From positions 165,330,501 to 165,394,500 of the forward strand of contig CM057456.1 in the NCBI GenBank assembly GCA_016271365.2: DNA of 64,000 bases. The letters run 5' to 3'. A model generated the notes under the pieces. The model made no database searches, had not been told where the DNA came from, and saw nothing but the letters and a program-made list of their open reading frames with translations. How positions within the stretch are numbered: position 1 is the first letter of the stretch; each line of letters starts with the position of its first letter. The position numbers were made by a program, and so were the translations under genes. Shown here piece by piece: positions 43,847 to 54,604 of this stretch. The DNA is from Neoceratodus forsteri. Lineage: Eukaryota; Chordata; Ceratodontiformes; Ceratodontidae.

Positions 43847-44470
43847 TCAATCAGAGTTAAGATGGTAGTTCTGGAATTGATCAAGCATGCCTTTCTTAAG
43901 GGTACATTGAGAGGACAAAATAGGAGGAGTTTTAATGGAACCATTCGACCATTGGCAGAGGGTTGGGGAATGGTCGCCTAACGAGTCAGGTAAGACTTCA
44001 ATGCAAGAGAGTTTTTCAGGACAATTAGTGAGTATAAGGTCAATGAGAGGGCTTGTTCTGGTTTTATAGTTGATCCTAGTGGGAAAGGATATGACCTGCG
44101 ACAAGTTCAGAGCTGCAGCTGCATCCCTAAAAGAAGCCATGGCAGGGGCTAACCAGTTAGTGTTGAAGTCACCGAGTAGGGTAATCTCGGACCGAGAGGG
44201 GAGATGGGAAATCCAGTCTAGGACAGCATGAAACCCCAGCTTGGTGTAACGTGGGGGGATATAGATGGAGAGCACAGTGAGATTATTTCCACTTTTATCA
44301 ATTGCAATTTTAATCACTAGGACCTGAGCAGTGTTTCCAGGTAGGGACCAAGGGAGCATGTGCCCTAGTAAAGAGTTGGTCAGATAGATGGCACAACCTC
44401 CACCGCGCTTACCCAACCTATCCTCCCTGTAAAGTGTGTAGCCATTTAGGGCCACTGCTGAGTCAAGCAT
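43847..44470 (-). pseudogene. L2-B endonuclease
   Basis: A 207-codon frame carries GGGCAIYL, ITLLGDFNTNWL (Asp/Asn pair), PLIDLILTNCPE and LGDHSPTL, where the usual SDH has become GDH. The N-terminal part with the catalytic Glu (the SETWL-type block) lies just upstream in a different reading frame. Confidence 0.88.
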
Positions 44471-44629
44471 AGTGGGGGACAGCCAGGTCTTTACCCCAGA
44501 GAGGACATCCGGTTTGCAAAGTATAACCCAAGCTTAGAGTAGGTCAAGTTTTAATGTCAGGTTACAGATATTTACCGAAGCAAGCTTTAGCCCACCTGCG
44601 TGGTGGGTAGAGGGGCAGAGCAATGAGCC

Positions 44630-44656
44630 CGGTCCTGGGTTAGGGTGGATATTACC
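44630..44656 (-). other. 2A-like motif in L2-B
   Basis: The minus strand reads a run of six Leu, then SGNIHPNPGP and GSLLCP. The last eight residues match the 2A core D-x-x-x-N-P-G-P except that Asp is Asn. It lies between the N-terminal frame and the endonuclease, the same place as the decayed motif in L2-A. Confidence 0.7.
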
Positions 44657-45339
44657 GGAAAGAAGAAGTAGGAGGAGACCTATGTGAAGTAGCACATGTC
44701 TAAGCAATTTAAGGGGTTGGGGGTGGCTGTATTTTATGGGAGTTTTTAGTATCAGTAACAGGAAGGGGGAGAGAGAAAATATGGAGATGCAAAAGCTGAC
44801 AAAGATGAAAGTGAGAGTAAGGTAAGCTGTCAGTCTGATTCAGAAAATTAGGTGAGAGGGATACAGAAGCACTCACTGTATCAGAGACAGTAGCGGTAGA
44901 GAAATTGGGGAGTATAGGCAAAGGCAGAGGTGAGGTGGTGGAGGCAGATGTATTGGGGAGAGATAAGATCAGACAGAGGATAAACACAGAGAGGTTGACA
45001 GAAGACCACACAGTGGCTCCATTGACAGAAGACCGCATGGTGGTTCTGTAGTACCAGTAACAGCTAGTTAAGAGTAGGGAAGAAGAATAAGTGTGAGAAA
45101 AAGTGCAAGAGTAGTTGGAGAGAAACCAATAGCACAGTGGCAGGGTGACAGCCTTCATTGTGAAAAGTCAAAGGTTCAAGTACCACAAGGGAAGAGGAGG
45201 AATAACAGGTGAAAAGTGGGGAAAGAATTGAGTGATGGGGATGAAAAGAAGGGCCGAAGGTGGGGTGAAAGGCTGGTTACACAGTAGAAGTAGTAAACTG
45301 AGTTGTAATGCACAGTTTTAAGCTATGAGGTTATTAGTG

Positions 45340-45475
45340 TTCTGCAGAAATGTTTATTTATATAATGGAATGTTACACCAGGAAAGCACAGTGAACAACA
45401 AGTTGCTTGTCTCACGGTGTGACCTGGGGGAGAGGGAGGGTTACAAGGAGAGTGGCATACAGAACAAACAAAACT
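45340..45475 (-). repeat. SINE 3' fragment in the L2-B 5' region
   Basis: The plus strand reads GTTACACCAGGAAAGCACAG, then CAACAAGTTGCTTGTCTCAC and GTGACCTGGGGGAG. This is close to the outer part of the SINE at 15842 (TTTAACCAGGAAAGGCACAC). Only the non-head part is left. Confidence 0.5.
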
Positions 45476-45554
45476 ATGCATACAGAAGTAGGAGTTTGAA
45501 CTAAACAATTTACAATAAAGGGGTTTAAGGGACATAAAAAAACTAAGATAAAGT

Positions 45555-45635
45555 GTAGTTGCTTGGATGGCCTAATGGTTAGGACCGACTACAGAGAAGG
45601 AGGCGATGGTTCAAATCCCGTTGGGATGGGATAGA
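45555..45635 (+). repeat. tRNA-like SINE head (Pol III A and B boxes)
   Basis: An A box TGGCCTAATGGTTAGG (45568-45583) and a B box GGTTCAAATCC (45608-45618) stand at tRNA-like spacing. No complete cloverleaf is obvious, so I read it as a SINE head rather than a tRNA gene. Confidence 0.55.
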
Positions 45636-46725
45636 GAGGATCACTAGCGTTGCAGCTGCTAAGATTGAACTAGTACAGGACCAAGCTATGAGCTAATATA
45701 GGGTTATAGGAAGGGTTAAATTATGCTAAGGTTGCAGTGTAACTTAGTAAGTACAACAGTGACTCCTAGTGGTGAAGCAGTATAAAAAACAATAGAGAAA
45801 ATGGGGAAATCATTCAAAAAGGGACAGGCAACATGACTGGGACTGCCTGTAAAGTAGTGTCAGGTGGGGTGTATAGTGATGGGCTAACACTGTCCCACTG
45901 TAGCTATGTACCTGGAGTGAATCTGGCCTGCTGCTTCTGGATGGAATGAGAGTCTGAATGATGCAGCCTGGGGGAAGGGACAAAATACACAGAAGGATTA
46001 GTCAGAGGGAATTTCTAAAGGCAGTAGTTAGTTAAAGGGTGTGGCTCAATACAGATACATTCAAGGGTGCCGGAAGATGGTAAAAGCTGAGGGGGCTGAG
46101 AATCAAAAAGGCACTTGTAAGGGAACAAAGGGCACTTTTTCTACTAGTTTTTGCGATACACAAATAAAAGTGGAGGGGCTCCCCCCCCCCCCAGTTCCTG
46201 CACCTATGGATACATTACTAACACTGCTGCAATAAGTACAAAGATCTCTTAAAGCAACACAACACAGATGATTAAAAGTAAGCTCCTAGTGAACAATAGC
46301 AGTGCAAACTGAATCTGGCCTGCTGCTTGTGGATGGAATGATTAAGGGCCGGAGGTTGAAGCATCACTGGAGGAGGTCCGCATTGATGGAGAACAAAGTG
46401 GCCTTAAGGTCACATTACAGTGACTATCAAGGGACAATCTCCTGAAAAGAGAAAGATTTTCTGTCTAGGGAGATTGCTGCAGCAAGGAACAGACCAGCCC
46501 ATCTCTCCTGTACAGTAGAAAAGTTATTGAACATGGCATGTCTCTGTCTGGGGGGAGCTACTTCAAGCAGTAGGTGTGATGAGTTTGCTCTGTTCTTTGC
46601 TGAGAAAGTGGCCCCTATCAGATCCAATATCTCCTCCAGGGTCACTCAATTGCCTTGTGGGGTCAAGCTGATGATGGGGGGAAGGCACCCCCCCCCTTGA
46701 GTGGCGTGAGTTTAACCTAGTTGAA

Positions 46726-47560
46726 GTGGATGAGGTGAGTGAGATAGTCTCAAAGCCACAGTCTACCTATTGCGAACTAGACTCAGGTTCAACCCAACTT
46801 TTGGTCAGATGTATCGATCTGATTGGACCTGTGGTTGCTGAGATCATCCGGTGTTCCATGAGGAGTGGGGTCTTCTCAGTGGCCTTGAAAGAGGCCCTGG
46901 TGAGACCCCATTTGAAGAAGCCCTTATTGGACCCAGACTGTCTCACCAACTATAGGCTAATCTCAAACCTCTTGTTTTTAGGGATGGTTTTGGAAAAAGT
47001 GGTGGCTGGTCAGATTGAGATTTGTCTCACTTCCTCTGCCATTTTTGAGTCATTCCAGTCTGGGTTTAGACCTGGACACAGCAAGAAGACCACCTTGTTA
47101 AGGGTGTCTAATGATCTCTGTAGAGCAGGGGATAGAGGAGAATGGTCTGTTCTTGTTCTCCTCAATCTCTTTGCAGCATTTGACACCATGGATCATGAGG
47201 TGCAGTTGGACTGCCTGCAGAATTGATGTGAACTGACTGGCAATGTCATCTGCTGGTTTAAGTCCTACCTCACGAACAGAGTGCAGAGGATGGTGATGAG
47301 GTTATCCTCATCCAACTCAATGCCCCTGTGTTGTGGAGTCTGGCAAAGTTTGGTCCTCTCACCTCTTCTGTTCACGGTGTACATATTGCCCTTGGGAGAT
47401 GTTATCAGGTGGTATGGCTTGGGTTTTCATTGCTATGCCAATGATACCCAGCTATACCTGTCCTGTGCACCTGGAAACCAGATTGCAGTCTCTGTGTTTA
47501 ACACCTGCCTGGCTGAGATCCATTACTGGATTACTCGAAACTGTTTGTGACTCAATCTAG
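46726..47560 (+). pseudogene. L2-E reverse transcriptase with two altered catalytic positions
   Basis: Blocks: [52 protein letters not shown], motif [17 protein letters not shown] (Asp of the usual LLDLSAAFD replaced by Asn), motif B GVWQSLVLSPLLF (degenerate) and motif C HCYANDTQLYL (YADD changed to YAND, 47434-47445). A TGA follows the motif A region at 47224-47226. Loss of catalytic Asp in both A and C makes this copy inactive even apart from the stop. Confidence 0.88.
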
Positions 47561-47851
47561 AAAAGATGGAGGTATTGATGGTAGAACTGGGTCATCAGTG
47601 AGGTGGAGACGTACAGGGTAGTGACCAGGGTTTGAGACTGGATGGCTTATCCTTGACCCTCTCCATTCAGGTTAAGGATCTGGGTGTTGTTCTTGATGAC
47701 AGCTTGACACTTGATGCTCAGGTGTCGGTCATTGTCTAAGGTGGTTTCTATAATCTGAGAAACATTGTCCAGATCCGTTCCCTGATACCCTCTGATAACC
47801 TGACCACCATAATACATGCCTTTGTCATGCTGAGGTTAAATTACTGCAATT

Positions 47852-47992
47852 CAAACTTTAAAAGGGAGAATGAACCACAACCAAACAGCCCCGACTGGTT
47901 TTGTACATTAGCACTTCTTTCCTAAGGAAGTGCTAATGCATGAAACCATTCGGGGCTGTTTGGTGAAGGTTCATTTTCCCTTTTGAAGTTTG
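47852..47992. mobile_element. Fold-back element within L2-E, 66-bp arms
   Basis: The left arm starts CAAACTTTAAAAGGGAGAAT and passes through CCAAACAGCCCCGA to CATTAGCACTTC. The right arm is its complement, ending CCCTTTTGAAGTTTG, with about nine mismatches in 66. The loop is about nine bases. The surrounding L2 coding sequence repeats part of itself on both sides (47821-47850 and 48128-48152), with ~135 bp of extra unassigned sequence after the fold-back. Confidence 0.8.
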
Positions 47993-48699
47993 AAGTGTTG
48001 GAATTGGACTCTGAGAAAATATGCAATAAATTACTTTGGTTATAAACTAATGGTGTTGGTGCTGCTCTTTCTTGGACTCTCTGTTGCTGTTTTGAGCAGG
48101 CACAACACAGTAGTGGAGTCACTTCCATTTGTTGTGACTAGACTACTGCAATGCCTTATACCTGGGCCTTTTGGGAGACAATCTCTGCCATCTAAAGCTG
48201 GTGCAGGACATGGTGGCCAGGCTATTGATGGGTGTGTCTAGATTTGAATATATTATGCGGGTTCTCCATGGGCTGCACTGGCTGCCGATAAGGTGGAGGA
48301 ATGCCTTCAAGGTCAGATTGCTGACCTATAAAGCCCTACATGGTTGGAGATCTGATGACCTGCAAGACCTCCTGGTTCTTCACTGTCAGGCTTGCACCCT
48401 TCATTCTTCCAAGGATGGCCTTCTGATGGTTCCCAGGACAAGGCTGAGCTGTCAGGAGAGCGGGCTTTCTCCATAACTGCACATGTCCTGTGGAATTCAT
48501 TTCTGGTCCATTTCAGAGAGGCACCCTCAGTGGAAGCCTTTAAGAGGGTGCTCAAGACTGTCTTGTTTGAGCAAGCGTTTAGCTTGATATAATTTGAGAT
48601 ATTTAGGTTAGTGACTGTCATTGATTTTAGAAATATGATATTTTGTAATAGATATATGTTTATGCTCTGAAATATGTTTTATGATCAATTTTATATGTG

Positions 48700-48777
48700 T
48701 TATGTGTGTATATATAGATATATAAAATATGTGCATATATATGGGTATATACAGTATATGTACAGTATATATGTGTG

Positions 48778-48809
<32 letters not shown>

Positions 48810-48840
48810 CTATATACAATATATATGTATGTGTGTGAAT
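48700..48840. repeat. AT-rich microsatellite region
   Basis: TATATATA runs (longest about 48781-48809) with interspersed TGTGTA. Confidence 0.85.
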
Positions 48841-49879
48841 ATGTCTGATGTATACTTTTATGCCACTAAGTTTCTTTCTTTGCTTTGACTGATGTATCTG
48901 AGTGTCTACATAATTAATATGCAATATTTACTTTTCATACAGATGTAACACTTGTGACAGCAGACATTTTTAATTTTTTTCTAAAATGGTCTCATTTATC
49001 CTGTGAAAGAATGTGGTTGTTTTAGTAGTTTACAAGAGGACATGTTATGATTTCTCAATATCACATTAGTACAAAGGCATACTGGAAATGTTTATTTGTG
49101 TAGATTTGTGCTGCCACATGGTATTGTTCAGGATTTGAGAGTTAGGAACATTCAAAGTTAACCAGCATTCACAATCTTATTTGTCAATTGTCTACAGAGT
49201 CATTATGTTGCACTGTGTATAATTTCAACAACACCAGCTCATTCAACACAATAAATTATATGTACCAACTAATAAAGAGAAAAAAAAAGCATAATGACAC
49301 ATTTCTTTCTTTTTTGTAGGAAATATACATTTGTGTTCCCTGCTGACTTCTATTACAGATACAGCACATGGGGGAGGCTGCAAAATAAAATAGCAGATCT
49401 CATTTTATGAGATGCATGTCGTAACTTGATAAATTTCAGTATTGCATTGTTGATATATTTCATGAAGCTGATAATTTTTGTTACACTGCACAAATATCCA
49501 AAATCAAAAGATAAGATGGTAAATGATGCATTTTAATGCATCAATAATTAACGTGTACAATGCATGGTATTACTGTTTATTGTCTAAATCTAACAGCTGA
49601 AAGGTTGGAATCTTGTATGCTAAAAATACTACAAGTAATATGCAATAGGGTATATAACCTATCTATCTATGCACTTGACACATACTGAGAAAAAACATCA
49701 TAATGTAGTGACAAACTGATAAAATCGTGACTCATTATACATGATTTGAATCCCACCACATCCACTTACAATGCAACTGTTCTTAATACATAGACTTTTG
49801 GTAATAGAACCTCATTCTTGGCTGTAGATGTAGGTCTAATTATGTCCTTGTGCACACTTCTAATTGTATCTGATAGATA
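48841..49879. other. Unassigned AT-rich sequence
   Basis: No gene or repeat family recognised. Confidence 0.5.
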
Positions 49880-50080
49880 TGTTTAGGAAACTGTATGGAT
49901 GTATTAGTGAATTTTAGAATATTTTTCAAGTATTGTATTGTGTATTTGTTGTATAATATGTCTTTATGTTATGTTATTGTAGTGTCTTTCCGGGTCAAGC
50001 CAGTAAAAGGACCATGTGGCCCAGCACTTTTTCACCTGGTTAACAAATGTTAAAATAAAAAAAAAAAAAATAATAAAACT
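49880..50080 (+). repeat. L2-type 3' end fragment
   Basis: CCGGGTCAAGCCAGTAAAAG, then CACCTGGTTAACAAATGTTA and a poly(A)-rich tail, match the reverse complement of the tails at 25345, 55960 and 57830 and the SINE tails. No coding part remains. Confidence 0.6.
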
Positions 50081-50836
50081 TATTAGATTTAACTTATTAG
50101 ATAACTTAGATATGCACTGATAAAACTGAAGTGGTGTGGCAACAAGGATGGTATTATTAGTTAGATTGTGATTTTGTCCCTCCAGTGAGTATATGATACA
50201 TGTATTATTGTATACCCTTTGTTTTTGATGGAACTTGCAGTGATGGCACAGGGTATCACAATGTTTTACACACTAGCCATGACTTTCAAGGTGACATTTT
50301 CATATCTGGGGTATGAATATGGGGTGGTTGTGAGGGATGGAGGGGGATCATTAAGTTATGACAAAGATACAAATGATATCAAACTTGATTAATACCGATG
50401 AATGAGGTGTAACATTAGATACCAAGATGATTTGATTACAGATCAGATATTACATGTCATATACATACAAGTTTACTATATACTGTATCTAATCAGTAGA
50501 AAAAAAAAACACACATTTCATGTTAACACATTTTGTTATTGTAAACTCATAAACTGATATTTCAACATACTAGATAATGTGTTCCATAGATCTAGTATAT
50601 TTAAAAAAAAGATGATGCAATTACATTTACGAATGATTAGAGACATAATTTACCTACCAACAGTATGAATTCTATGTGTTGGTTCAAAGTTGGTGTGCAT
50701 AGCATTGTGCTGCTTTCCGTCAACTAGTAAGAGAGCAAATGACAAGTTAAAAATCATTTATGTCTGACATTATTAAATGAAAGCAATTTTGCTGCTGTTT
50801 GCAAAGTGCATGACATACTGGCAAATACATTATAAC
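50081..50836. other. Unassigned sequence
   Basis: Nothing recognisable. Confidence 0.5.
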
Positions 50837-51184
50837 TCATCTGAAGGATTTTTTATGGCATTCATCATAACTAAGTAGAGTGATTCCTTCACTTGTACCA
50901 TGCTTCACATTCAAAATATTAATACAGTATGTAAATTGATACAGATTGACAAATGAACAGTTTGGAAATATGCCAACTCTGATATAGAAAGTTGGTACAA
51001 GTTCAAAGTTGTCCTCATCTTCAAATGAATTGGAATTTGACAATGGGTCAACATGAACATTAACCAGAGCTAGTGGTTCAAATAAATATGGAGTTATTAG
51101 TACTAGAGACAAAACTAAATGGTGAATCCTCAGTGTCATCTGATAACACACTGTGGTGCACTGTAGCAAACAAAATGCCACCAA
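50837..51184 (-). other. Open frame with signal-peptide-like start; possible exon
   Basis: A 115-residue minus-strand frame in otherwise repeat-poor DNA. An internal Met (residue 16) is followed by a hydrophobic stretch LVLSLVLITPYLF, then a hydrophilic acidic segment with two Asn-x-Ser sites. That looks like the first coding exon of a secreted or membrane protein. I do not recognise the family. Candidate splice donors in the last third (for example AAT|GTGAAG) are weak, and no partner exon is apparent. It may equally be chance. Confidence 0.2.
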
Positions 51185-51530
51185 AAGTCAGACAAACAAA
51201 GCACTTTGGCTGAGTACTCTAAGCTCATGCATGTGACTGTCTGATGCAGCACTGGAGCCTTAGCAAGTGATGTTCAACCATCTTTCAGGTCATTACGCAA
51301 CATCCACTCTCAGACAGCTGAAATGTGACAGCATGATCATTTTGTTATGATACCACTCAAAAATCATTCAAGACCTGTTGGGAAGTAAACTTAATACAGT
51401 ATCAAACAAATAACACAGAAAGGTACATACAGCATATATTTTGCTACAATAATCTTTATTACTTGAGAATAACATTTGCCTTAGATCTTACTGGGGTTTC
51501 CTAAATGGTCTTATAGAGGTAGATATATAG

Positions 51531-51572
<42 letters not shown>

Positions 51573-51824
51573 GGGATCGCCAGCTCACTGCTGTCACTGT
51601 ATACAGAGTATACAGGTGAACAGCTCCTCTCACTAAACTGGGCACCCTGTATTTTGGGGTGCCCAGCAGAGGTATTCCTTGGCATTATTTTAAAAAACAA
51701 ACATCAGAATCTAGCAAACCGGGTCCTGTTTAGCTAGGTTCCAGTGATTGTTTTATAAAATGACAGCATTTTTATATATTTTCCATGTTTTTTAGTTCCA
51801 GTGGAGAAAAGAAAAGATGGCAGC
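51185..51824. other. Unassigned, with a (CA)n tract at about 51533-51570
   Basis: The CA run is about 19 repeats. Nothing else is recognisable. Confidence 0.6.
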
Positions 51825-52330
51825 CATATGAAAAAGGATTTTTTCCTCACAAAAGAGGATTGGTCCCATACAAATCCTTTTTCATATGGGCAAAATTCTT
51901 ATTTCATTCCAAGCAGCTATCCAAAAGACTGTACTGAGCAGGATGAGAACCAACATTTAAAAATTTAATAACTTTGGAACGGATTAATATTTTTTCATCA
52001 AACCAGTGAAATCTGAAATCTGTGGGCAAGATCTTTCTACCCTTAAAATTTCAAACTAAAATTCCAAACCATCTGGGTGAATGGCGATAACTAAAAACCA
52101 TCATTTTTTTAAAGTTTTTTCACTATCTGCATCTCAGAATCTGCACATCCCACTGAAAAGAAACCTTGCGTGTCATGAGCTCTACCTCCTGAGACCACAC
52201 ATGCAAAATTTCATGCAAATCCATTGAACAGTTGTGAATATATTAAAGTACAAAATCTGAGGTTTAACATAGAAACCCCCTGCTCAACCGTAACTACAGT
52301 GGTGCTGCCACGCCACTATAATATATTTAT
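51825..52330. repeat. ATCCTTTTT hairpin remnant and shared core, second locus
   Basis: Short ATCCTTTTT/AAAAAGGAT hairpins (51830-51895) are followed by the core homologous to 10121-10545. Order and orientation match the first locus. Confidence 0.7.
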
Positions 52331-52332
52331 TT

Positions 52333-53060
52333 TGTCAAAAAGTCAAATAATGCACCAGTTAGGGTTCAACGTAGTCTCAAAAAAGTAGGTGAAATGTGGT
52401 GTTAGGTTTTCCAACCTTAACTCCCACCCCCCCTGCAAGCAGCAAAAGGACAAGATCACACAAGCAACCACAAACAGCATTCATTAGGTAAAACAAATGG
52501 CATACAGTGGCACTGATGTGCTACAATCATGGATACGTATCTGCGGCATGCACATTGCAAGAAATACACACTCAATTCTGGCTTCAGATAGAAATCCACT
52601 TAATTCAAATCACAACCCTACTTCTGTCTGCAGAAACACAGGCCCCTGAAGCCGTAGATACTAATCCACAATACCTAAATTACAACAGTTCACCGTCTAC
52701 AGAAGTTGAGGTCCCTTAGCAACAGTGCTTCTATAGCCACAAGTACTCATGGAAACTGTGAGGCATGCACACCAACTTCTGACTGCAGAAGCGCAGGCCC
52801 TTGAGGTGCCTGCACTTTTGTAACTGAAGATACAAATCCATAAAGGTAGGCATATCAGTGAGCCCTGCTTGAAGTGAAGAGATCATGTCTGACCTTGTTT
52901 TCTGAGGGGAGGGTGTAGACATTAGGCTTGACCACTTCATGTAAGACCCCAACACTGATTTGCAGATACTCCAGATAGCCAAAACACTAGTATTTTTTTC
53001 ATTGCCCTACTTTATGTCCTTTGTGTTCTTCAACCCTAATGCTTGCATTCCTTTTTTTGT
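52333..53060. mobile_element. TTAGGG fold-back element, copy D
   Basis: The left arm reads TGCACCAGTTAGGGTTCAAC and GAAATGTGGTGTTAGG. The right arm, more decayed, reads CAACCCTAATGCTTGCATTC. The inside near 52860-52985 is homologous to 63630-63735 of copy C (GAGATCATGTCTGA, GACCCCAACACTGATTTGC). Confidence 0.6.
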
Positions 53061-53352
53061 AATGAAGGAATATATACTGTGTGTGTGCACCCCTCTTGAA
53101 TAGTAATAAACAGATGTTACAGACACTGAGCCAAAGGTTCATTACAATGGCATTTTACAGTCCAAGAATGTAAACAGTTACATAGCACATTGCACACATA
53201 ATAAAATGTACATTTCCATTACATAAGTTAAAACTTTTAATGCAGAACCATTTTATATTTGCAGTAATACACTCCAGGGTGCTTTGTTTTTGAAATATAA
53301 ATAGACACTCCTCCAGTGTGTGAGCTGAGGAGCACTGAGCTTGTGGTCTTGT

Positions 53353-53396
<44 letters not shown>

Positions 53397-54058
53397 CCTG
53401 TATACTGTATCCCAAGGAATTCACACCCTGTCATGTGTTTTTGGTTACATGTACATTAGCTTGATTTTTTTATTAACAGAACACAAAAGTCATATCGCTC
53501 TCTTACTCATTCAGACAGAGGTTCACTGAGGTGGTATGAGGAGGGTCTGTGTTGATAATCAAGGCATCCTTGGGAGAGGAAGGGTAGAGGTTGCTAAAAG
53601 GGTTGGGTTTTTAGTTTGGGGAGGATGATAGGAAAGGATGCTATTAGAGTAATGAGGAAGGGGAACATTAATTTTGCTATTCAGTTCTGAAACTGAAGTA
53701 GAGTGGGAAAGAAACCCTCTTAGGGTGACAAATGGGTTATCATGTTTTTTGAGAGTCTTGGGGCAGGAGGGTGGAAGAAGGTGCTAGTGAGATGGAGAAG
53801 GCTGAACATATTTATTCAACAGTCACATCTTTTTGTGCAGAACACCAATTCTTGACACCATCAACTGGCAAACAGAGCATTCCTATGTAGTGCCAGGTGT
53901 GCGGCTAGGTACCCCTCCCTGGTCCAAACAGGGCAGATTAGGTTTGTAATAGGAAGAGTGTTAAGAGATAAAACAATGCTTTGTAGCACATATGCAAACA
54001 GTTAACATTAAATACCACAAACCTTTGATGTATTCATTATTTGATGAATACAGAATTC

Positions 54059-54093
<35 letters not shown>

Positions 54094-54604
54094 AAGTAAT
54101 GGGATTTTTATTGGAGAATCATTGAAGTTCTATACATAATCTAAAGATTCTGATTCAGTGTTTTGATCTATTGGCAGACTCAGAGTGTTATTGAGGATGA
54201 AGCTGAACCTCAGCATTAGACATCAAGCAGTGGAGCCATTTTATAATTGAATGATTTTTTTTCTTAACATAAAGAAGGCTATAAAGTGTTAAGACCTGTA
54301 CGTTAAAAACTATTGTCAGCTTTATTTAAGGTTATTTTCTGTGAGGAAATCAATATTCCTCAAGAGAGCACTTTGGTTTAAAGCTGTGGTTTCCTGTTCA
54401 GTTCAGAATGGTGACTTAGTTAATGGAGTCTAATGACCACAAAAAGGGTTGTAATGTTCTGCCAGTCTGCAATGAAACATTTATAAAAGCTCTGCAGTCA
54501 ACCAGTTCGTAATGATTTTACAATTAAGAGATGTGTAGAATGAATTTGAGGTGTTTACACACCTCCTCTAATGCTGACATAACATATAAATATAGAATTT
54601 TGCA
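53061..54604. other. Unassigned, with (CA)n tracts at about 53354-53396 and 54062-54090
   Basis: The first CA run is ~21 repeats and creates poly-Val-Cys or Thr-His frames that are artefacts. No gene or interspersed repeat is recognised in the rest. Confidence 0.55.

Larger units (their letters stand above)
40583..46341 (-). mobile_element. L2-clade LINE, essentially full length (L2-B), nested in L2-E
   Basis: This 5.76-kb minus-strand element is bounded by TTAAAG (40577-40582) and TTAAG (46342-46346), a short probable target duplication. On the minus strand it has a long 5' region with a ~389-bp direct duplication, an N-terminal frame (44709-45158), a 2A-like motif (44630-44656), endonuclease (43847-44470), RT (about 42430-43420), a C-terminal domain (41317-41660) and a 3' UTR with a ~151-bp duplication (about 40668 and 40819). 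It is interrupted by a 490-bp insert at 41677-42166. It is decayed. Confidence 0.88.
46342..48640 (+). mobile_element. L2-clade LINE, 3' part (L2-E)
   Basis: This continues 39286-40582 after the nested insertion. It has the linker, the reverse transcriptase (46726-47560), the C-terminal domain (about 47640-48590, with LHWLPIRWRNAFKVRLLTYKALHG near 48270-48345 and the LRRALKTFLF-type end as KRVLKTVLFEQAF) and a short 3' UTR. It is interrupted by a fold-back at 47852-47992. Confidence 0.88.

Noticed and set aside
45555..45635. Functional tRNA gene
   Set aside because: A and B boxes are good, but I could not form a proper acceptor stem and anticodon arm. SINE heads with the same boxes are common in the window.
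53354..53396. Cys/Val-rich short proteins
   Set aside because: They are translations of the CA/GT microsatellite.
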